Source: Chloroflexota bacterium (GTDB taxonomy: Bacteria > Chloroflexota > Dormibacteria > Dormibacterales > Dormibacteraceae). From it: 20,642 nucleotides of DNA. The position numbers and the translations under genes are program-made. Positions within the stretch are counted from its first letter, which is position 1. Each line of letters starts with the position of its first letter. Shown piece by piece: positions 16,374 through 20,642 of the stretch. The notes beneath the pieces are model-generated. The model had not been told where the DNA came from and did no database searches. It saw only the letters and a program-made list of their open reading frames with translations. The stretch spans positions 1 to 20,642 of the forward strand of contig VBJR01000256.1 in the NCBI GenBank assembly GCA_005880175.1, read 5' to 3'.

Positions 16374-19319
16374 ATGATCGCACGGTTGTCGCGTGTGAGA
16401 TCGCTCTCATACGTGGCGGCATTCTTCGCAGTCGGTGCGGCCATGCTCGGCGTCAGCCCGAGCAGGGCCCAGGCCGCCGGGCCCGCCTGCAACGTCCAGG
16501 AGACGATCGTCAGCGACTGGCAGCAGGCGTTCCAGGCGAACATCACCATCACCAACCTCGGGCCGCCGATCAGCGGCTGGACGCTGGTGTGGCAGTTCAG
16601 CGGCGGCCAGCAGATCACCCAGATCTGGAACACGAACCCGGCGTCCCCCGCGGCACAGTCGGGCTCGACCGTCACGGTCAAGGACGTGGGCTGGAACGGG
16701 TCGCTGGCGACGAACGGCCAGACCCAGTTCGGGTTCATCGCCAACGAGACGCCGGCCGGCAACAACCTGACGATCACCAGCTACACCCTCAACGGGCAGA
16801 GCTGCAACCACCCGGCGCCGATCGTGGCGCTGACCAGCCCGGCCGCGGGCGCCACCTTCACCGCGCCGGCCACGATCGCGCTGTCCGCGACCGCGGCGGC
16901 CGCCGGGGGCGCGACGATCTCGTCGGTGTCGTTCTTCGACGGCGCCAACCTGATCGGCACCGTGGCCAGCAGCCCGTTCAACTTCAGCTGGCAGAACGTG
17001 CAGGCGGGGGCGCACAACATCACCGCCGTCGCCACGGACAGCGCGGGGGCGAGCGGCACCTCGCCGCCGGTCGGCATCAGCGTCGCCGCCGCGCCAGCCA
17101 TATTGGCCACGGCATCGACGGTGAGCATCCAGGTCGGCGGCACCGCGACGTTCGGCGTGTCGCTGACGCAGGCGCCCTCCTCGAGCACGGTCGTGACCGT
17201 CTCCAGGAGCAGCGGTGACGCCGGCATCAGCGTGTCGAGCGGCGCGAGCCTGACGTTCACCGCGGCCAACTTCAACACGGCGCAGACCGTCACGCTGGCG
17301 GCCGCGTCCACGACCGCCTCGAACGGCAAGGCCGTGATCACGGCCTCGGCCACCGGCTTCGTGTCGGCGACGGTCAACGTCTCCGCCACCCCGCCGCTGG
17401 CGCTCCACGACCAGCGGTTCCTCCAGCTCTACCAGGAGATCAAGAACCCCTCGAACGGCTACTTCAGCCCGCTCGGCATCCCGTACCACTCGGTCGAGAC
17501 GCTGATCGTCGAGGCGCCCGACTACGGGCACGAGACGACCTCCGAGGCCATGAGCTACTGGGTCTGGCTGGAGGCGTCGTTCGGACGCGTCACAGGCAAC
17601 TGGACGCCGTTCAACAGCGCGTACGCGGCGATCGAGCAGTTCTTCATTCCCAGCCACGCCGATCAGCCGACGAACAACTTCTACAACGCGTCCAGCCCGG
17701 CCACGTACGCGCCGGAGCTGCCGCAGCCCAGCAACTACCCGTCCCCGCTCGACTCGTCCGTGAAGGCCGGCCAGGACCCGCTGGCGGCCGAGCTCCAGGC
17801 CACGTACGGCACGCCGGACATGTACGGCATGCACTGGCTCCTGGACACGGACAACCGCTACGGCTTCGGCCACTGCGGTGACGGCACGACGAAGGGCGCG
17901 TTCATCAACACGTTCCAGCGCGGGCCGCAGGAGTCCGTCTGGGAGACCGTGCCGCAGCCGTCCTGCGAGACGTTCGCGTTCGGCGCCACCGGCAGCGGCT
18001 TCCTGAACCTGTTCATCAGCGGCTCGACCCCCGCCCAGCAGTGGCGCTACACCGACGCCCCCGACGCCGACGCCCGGACGATCCAGGCGGCGTACTGGGC
18101 CGAGGTCTACGCGACGCAGCAGGGCCAGGCCTCCGCGGTCGCGGCGACCGTGGCGAAGGCGGCCAAGCTGGGCGACTATCTCCGGTACTCGTTCTTCGAC
18201 AAGTACTTCAAGCAGCAGGGCAACTGCGTCGGACCGACGGCCTGCGCGGCCGGCACGGGCCGGAACAGCTCCGACTTCCTGCTCGGCTGGTACTACGCGT
18301 GGGGCGGCTGTCTGCCCCAGGGCTCCGGCTGCAGCTGGGCCTGGCGCATCGGCGACGGCACCGCGCACTTCGGCTACCAGAACCCGCTCGCGGCGTGGGC
18401 CCTGAGCAACGTCGCGGCCCTGACCCCGCTCTCCCCGACCGCCAAGTCCGACTGGTCGACCAGCCTGACGCGGCAGCTGCAGTTCTACCAGTGGCTGCAG
18501 TCGGCCGAGGGCGCGATCGCCGGTGGCGCGACGAACAGCTGGGCCGGCGCCTACGGCACCCCGCCAACGGGCGACCCGACGTTCGACGGCATGTTCTACG
18601 ACTTCGAGCCCGTCTACCACGATCCGCCCAGCAACCAGTGGTTCGGCTGGCAGGCGTGGTCGATGGAGCGCGTCGCGGAGTACTACTTCGTGACGGGTGA
18701 CGCCACGGCCAAGTCGCTGCTCGACAAGTGGACGGCGTGGGCGATGGCGAACACCACGATCAACGCCAACGGCACGTACACGATCCCCAACACCCTGAAC
18801 TGGACCGGCCAGCCGAACACGTTCACGGGCACGGGGACGCCCAGCGCCAACACGAACCTGCACGTGTCCATCGTCGACACGACCAGCGACGTGGGCGTGG
18901 CCGCGGCCTATGCCAAGGCGCTGATGTACTACGCCGCCAAGTCCGGCGCCACGGCACCCAAGACGATGGCGCAGCAGATCCTCGACGGCATGTGGACCAA
19001 CTTCTCGGACCCGATCGGTATCTCGGCGCCCGAGACGCGGACCGACTACAACCGGTTCAACCAGGCGTTCGACCCGACGTCGCAGCAGGGCCTGTTCGTC
19101 CCGTCGACGTTCAGCGGCAAGATGCCGAACGGCGACGCCGTCAACAGCAGCTCGACGTTCCTCAGCATCCGGTCCTGGTACAAGAACGACCCCAACTTCG
19201 CGAAGGTCCAGGCCTACCTGAACGGCGGCTCGGCTCCCAGCTTCAACTACCACCGCTTCTGGGCCGAGTCGGACATCGCCATCGCGAACGACGTGTTCGC
19301 GAACCTCTTCAACGCCTGA
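16374..19319 (+). CDS. GH48 cellobiohydrolase with N-terminal CBM2 and two Ig-like domains
   Basis: A 981-residue secreted cellulase. The signal peptide spans about residues 1-35 (SYVAAFFAVGAAMLGVSPSR ... AQA). Residues 39-144 are a CBM2, bounded by the usual cysteine pair, with GWTLVWQFSGGQQI and QFGFIAN. Residues 148-240 are a bacterial Ig-like domain (SFFDGANLIGTVASSPFNFS). Residues 243-340 are a second beta-sandwich (TASTVSIQVGGTATFGVSL ... SGASLTFTAANFN). Residues 343-981 are a complete GH48 domain. E380 and E391 in VEAPDYGHETTSEA correspond to Glu44 and Glu55 (catalytic acid) of Cel48F. GH48 enzymes release cellobiose processively from chain reducing ends. The ATG at 16374 follows AAGGAG. 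CelR-like sites and a hairpin precede it, and a strong terminator follows. There is no C-terminal CBM or dockerin. Confidence 0.95.
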   Translation: MIARLSRVRSLSYVAAFFAVGAAMLGVSPSRAQAAGPACNVQETIVSDWQQAFQANITITNLGPPISGWTLVWQFSGGQQITQIWNTNPASPAAQSGSTVTVKDVGWNGSLATNGQTQFGFIANETPAGNNLTITSYTLNGQSCNHPAPIVALTSPAAGATFTAPATIALSATAAAAGGATISSVSFFDGANLIGTVASSPFNFSWQNVQAGAHNITAVATDSAGASGTSPPVGISVAAAPAILATASTVSIQVGGTATFGVSLTQAPSSSTVVTVSRSSGDAGISVSSGASLTFTAANFNTAQTVTLAAASTTASNGKAVITASATGFVSATVNVSATPPLALHDQRFLQLYQEIKNPSNGYFSPLGIPYHSVETLIVEAPDYGHETTSEAMSYWVWLEASFGRVTGNWTPFNSAYAAIEQFFIPSHADQPTNNFYNASSPATYAPELPQPSNYPSPLDSSVKAGQDPLAAELQATYGTPDMYGMHWLLDTDNRYGFGHCGDGTTKGAFINTFQRGPQESVWETVPQPSCETFAFGATGSGFLNLFISGSTPAQQWRYTDAPDADARTIQAAYWAEVYATQQGQASAVAATVAKAAKLGDYLRYSFFDKYFKQQGNCVGPTACAAGTGRNSSDFLLGWYYAWGGCLPQGSGCSWAWRIGDGTAHFGYQNPLAAWALSNVAALTPLSPTAKSDWSTSLTRQLQFYQWLQSAEGAIAGGATNSWAGAYGTPPTGDPTFDGMFYDFEPVYHDPPSNQWFGWQAWSMERVAEYYFVTGDATAKSLLDKWTAWAMANTTINANGTYTIPNTLNWTGQPNTFTGTGTPSANTNLHVSIVDTTSDVGVAAAYAKALMYYAAKSGATAPKTMAQQILDGMWTNFSDPIGISAPETRTDYNRFNQAFDPTSQQGLFVPSTFSGKMPNGDAVNSSSTFLSIRSWYKNDPNFAKVQAYLNGGSAPSFNYHRFWAESDIAIANDVFANLFNA
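16396..16409. promoter_or_regulatory. CelR-like operator 6 inside the GH48 coding sequence
   Basis: TGAGATCGCTCTCA matches the CelR consensus at 11 of 14 positions. It lies in codons 8-12 of the GH48 signal peptide. It shares its left half with the site at 15946. Confidence 0.5.
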
Positions 19320-19339
19320 GGCGACTTTTCCCCACCTCC

Positions 19340-19378
19340 GGGTGGACGCGGGCCGTGCCCGCGCCCACCCTTTTCTTT
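19340..19378 (+). terminator. Rho-independent terminator of the GH48 gene
   Basis: GGGTGGACGCGGGC (19340-19353), loop CGT and GCCCGCGCCCACCC (19357-19370) form a 14-bp stem with one A-C mismatch, followed by TTTTCTTT (19371-19378). It lies 20 nt after the stop codon and is a textbook intrinsic terminator. Confidence 0.9.
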
Positions 19379-19504
19379 GGAGGGGTCAGGACTCGCCGGG
19401 CCGGGCCCTGGGCAGGGCCATCTGCCGGCGAATGTGCGTGTCTACGGCTCCAGAGGGGACCACTCGCCGGCGGATGTGCCCTTCCGAACGGGGTTGATGC
19501 GTGG

Positions 19505-19533
19505 CAGGGGGAGGCCGGGCGGGCCTCCCCCTG
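19505..19533 (-). terminator. hairpin terminator of the convergent cellulase gene
   Basis: CAGGGGGAGGCC (19505-19516), a 5-nt loop and GGCCTCCCCCTG (19522-19533): a perfect 12-bp stem ending 6 nt beyond the stop of the minus-strand gene. It lacks a T run. Its core resembles the hairpin at 13363. Between it and 19378 lies about 125 bp with no gene, only a short imperfect repeat (GCCGGCGAATGTGC / GCCGGCGGATGTGC). Confidence 0.65.
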
Positions 19534-19539
19534 CGACGG

Positions 19540-20642
19540 TCAGCTGGGCTCGGTGCCCCAGACGAGTTGGCCGTTGACGTACACCGTCACCAGCGTGCTC
19601 GCGGTGTACGACGTGTCGGTCGCGTTGAACGAGTAGTCGTTCGACTGCGTGTAGTTGCTCCAGTCGGCGCGGTTGAACCGGTCCTGGATCTCGCCCGTGC
19701 CGGCTCCAGCCGCCAGCGCAGGCAGGCCGGTCTTGAAGCCGACCTCAAGGTACGTGTCCGCGCCCGTCCTGGGCGTGGGCAGCGTCACGAACCGCGACGT
19801 CAGGTTGGCGCAGCCGACCACCGCGAAGTCGCAGGCCCACGTCTGCGGCTGCGTCGAGTCCGCCGTGTACCAGTAGCGGACCGTCACAGTGCTCAGATCC
19901 ACCGCGGCCGTGCCCTTGTTGGCCACCTGCAGCATCGGCCGGATGATGTTCGTGGACGCGCTCGCGTCCCCGGTCCGGTACAGGGCCTGCAGGCCGCCGG
20001 GCGGCGGCGGGATGGTGGCCGTGGGGGTCGGGGTCGGCGTCGCGGTCGGGGTGGGCGTGGGCGTCGCCGTGGCCGTCGGGGTGGGCGTGGGCGTCGCCGT
20101 CGGTGTGGCGGTCGGGGTGGGCGTGGGCGTGGCGGTCGCCGTGGGTGTCGGCGTCGGTGTGGCCGTGCCCAGTGGCGGCACCGGGACGGAGCCCGGCGTC
20201 GCCGGGTTGGTGGTCACCGCCACCGCCGCGCTGGGCGCCGAGGCGTTGCCCTGGGCGTCCACGGCCTCGACGCTGAACGAGTGGCTGGTGCCGGTCAGCA
20301 GCTCGATCACGGTGCCCGACGTGGCCGAGGTCATGCCGACGACGCTGGCGCCGTCCAGCACGTCGTACTGCGTGACGCCGGTGCTGTCCGTCGCCGCGCT
20401 CCAGCTCAGGGACACCGTGTCACCCGTCTTGCCAGTGACGGCGAGGCCGGTCGGGGCGGCCGGCGGCGTGGTGTCCACAGTGGTCGGCTCGGCGCCGAAC
20501 ACCCTGACGCCGTTGTCGTACAGCGGCATCTCGAAGACCTTCACCGGCGTCGCTCCCTGCGCCGCCACGCCCCGGAACGACCAGTCGTTGGTCGGGTCCC
20601 ACGCGCCCGAGCTGGTCATCCGGAACTGCACCTCGCGCCGGA
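19540..20642 (-). CDS. Multidomain cellulase C-terminus (CBM3c-like, FnIII, PT linker, CBM3); N-terminus outside window, probably GH9
   Basis: The frame is open at the right edge and ends with TGA at 19540. Reading N to C: the tail of a CBM3c-like module (REVQFRMTSSGAWDPTNDWSF ... MPLYDNGVRVFGAEP, about 20490-20642). Next a fibronectin type III domain (PPAAPTGLAVTGKTGDTVSL ... FSVEAVDAQGNASAPS, about 20190-20480). Then a Pro-Thr-Ala linker of about 50 residues. Last a complete CBM3 (LQALYRTGDASASTNIIRPM ... TYLEVGFKTG, WSNYTQSNDYSFN, VYVNGQLVWGTEP; about 19543-19995). CBM3c normally sits directly behind a GH9 catalytic domain, and GH9-CBM3c-FnIII-CBM is the layout of processive endoglucanases such as Thermobifida Cel9A. 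The catalytic domain is therefore inferred, not seen. It is convergent with the GH48 gene, and joint CelR control is likely. Confidence 0.85.
   Translation of the reverse strand, partial: RREVQFRMTSSGAWDPTNDWSFRGVAAQGATPVKVFEMPLYDNGVRVFGAEPTTVDTTPPAAPTGLAVTGKTGDTVSLSWSAATDSTGVTQYDVLDGASVVGMTSATSGTVIELLTGTSHSFSVEAVDAQGNASAPSAAVAVTTNPATPGSVPVPPLGTATPTPTPTATATPTPTPTATPTATPTPTPTATATPTPTPTATPTPTPTATIPPPPGGLQALYRTGDASASTNIIRPMLQVANKGTAAVDLSTVTVRYWYTADSTQPQTWACDFAVVGCANLTSRFVTLPTPRTGADTYLEVGFKTGLPALAAGAGTGEIQDRFNRADWSNYTQSNDYSFNATDTSYTASTLVTVYVNGQLVWGTEPS
20014..20166 (-). repeat. low-complexity repeat encoding the Pro-Thr-(Ala) linker
   Basis: About 150 bp of short imperfect repeats (GTGGGCGTGGGCGTC-type on the plus strand) encode alternating PTPTPTA units between FnIII and CBM3. 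Such linkers are flexible and normally O-glycosylated spacers in secreted cellulases. The purity makes length variation by slippage likely. Confidence 0.9.

Noticed and set aside
16407..19253. A 948-codon open frame on the minus strand opposite the GH48 gene
   Set aside because: It is the high-GC shadow of a clear GH48 gene; the translation is Arg/Gly/Val-rich with no domain pattern.
20014..20166. CRISPR-like or minisatellite array
   Set aside because: The short repeats are in frame and encode a PT-type linker between two recognised domains; there are no spacers.

Overview
The window is very GC-rich (roughly 70% by eye) with dense gene packing, GTG starts, lipoprotein signals and a CelR-type cellulase regulon. 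This fits a cellulolytic high-GC terrabacterial genome. Actinomycetota is the best guess, because the LacI regulator and its palindromic operators match the Thermobifida/Streptomyces CelR system. Chloroflexota is the main alternative, because of the long Pro-Thr-(Ala) linker and the CBM3 modules. No rRNA, tRNA, CRISPR array or transposase was seen.

Region 1 (1-5812) is small-molecule uptake and oxidation. On the minus strand are a branched-chain-amino-acid-type ABC substrate-binding lipoprotein (cut by the window edge) and an IclR regulator whose DNA-binding domain is interrupted. On the plus strand is an MFS transporter. A covalent-FAD sarcosine/N-methyltryptophan oxidase-like gene (minus) starts only 9 bp from a divergent DinB-fold gene (plus). 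The DinB gene overlaps the start of an aldehyde dehydrogenase of the ketoglutarate-semialdehyde dehydrogenase type.

Region 2 (5829-13678) is an efflux island. It begins with a badly eroded ABC ATPase remnant and an AT-richer promoter segment. It continues with two HME-type RND permeases flanking a tiny lipoprotein adaptor, then a remnant of a secreted-protein gene, a hairpin and a small XRE-type regulator.

Region 3 (13727-20642) holds a conserved secreted protein of unknown function and a cellulase locus. The locus has a CelR-like LacI repressor (probably leaderless), up to six CelR-like operators, and a GH48 cellobiohydrolase with an N-terminal CBM2 and two Ig-like domains. A convergent partial gene encodes the C-terminal part (CBM3c-like, FnIII, PT linker, CBM3) of what is probably a GH9 endoglucanase. 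GH48 and GH9 enzymes are the classic synergistic exo/endo pair on crystalline cellulose.

The most unusual feature is a repeated lesion. Five genes between about 1.2 and 11.2 kb (IclR, aldehyde dehydrogenase, ABC ATPase, both RND pumps) are otherwise well conserved but lack short internal pieces. The best-measured cases lose about 60 nt each, most with a frame change. This is either local gene decay or a systematic assembly error, and raw reads would decide it. The cellulase half shows no such damage.
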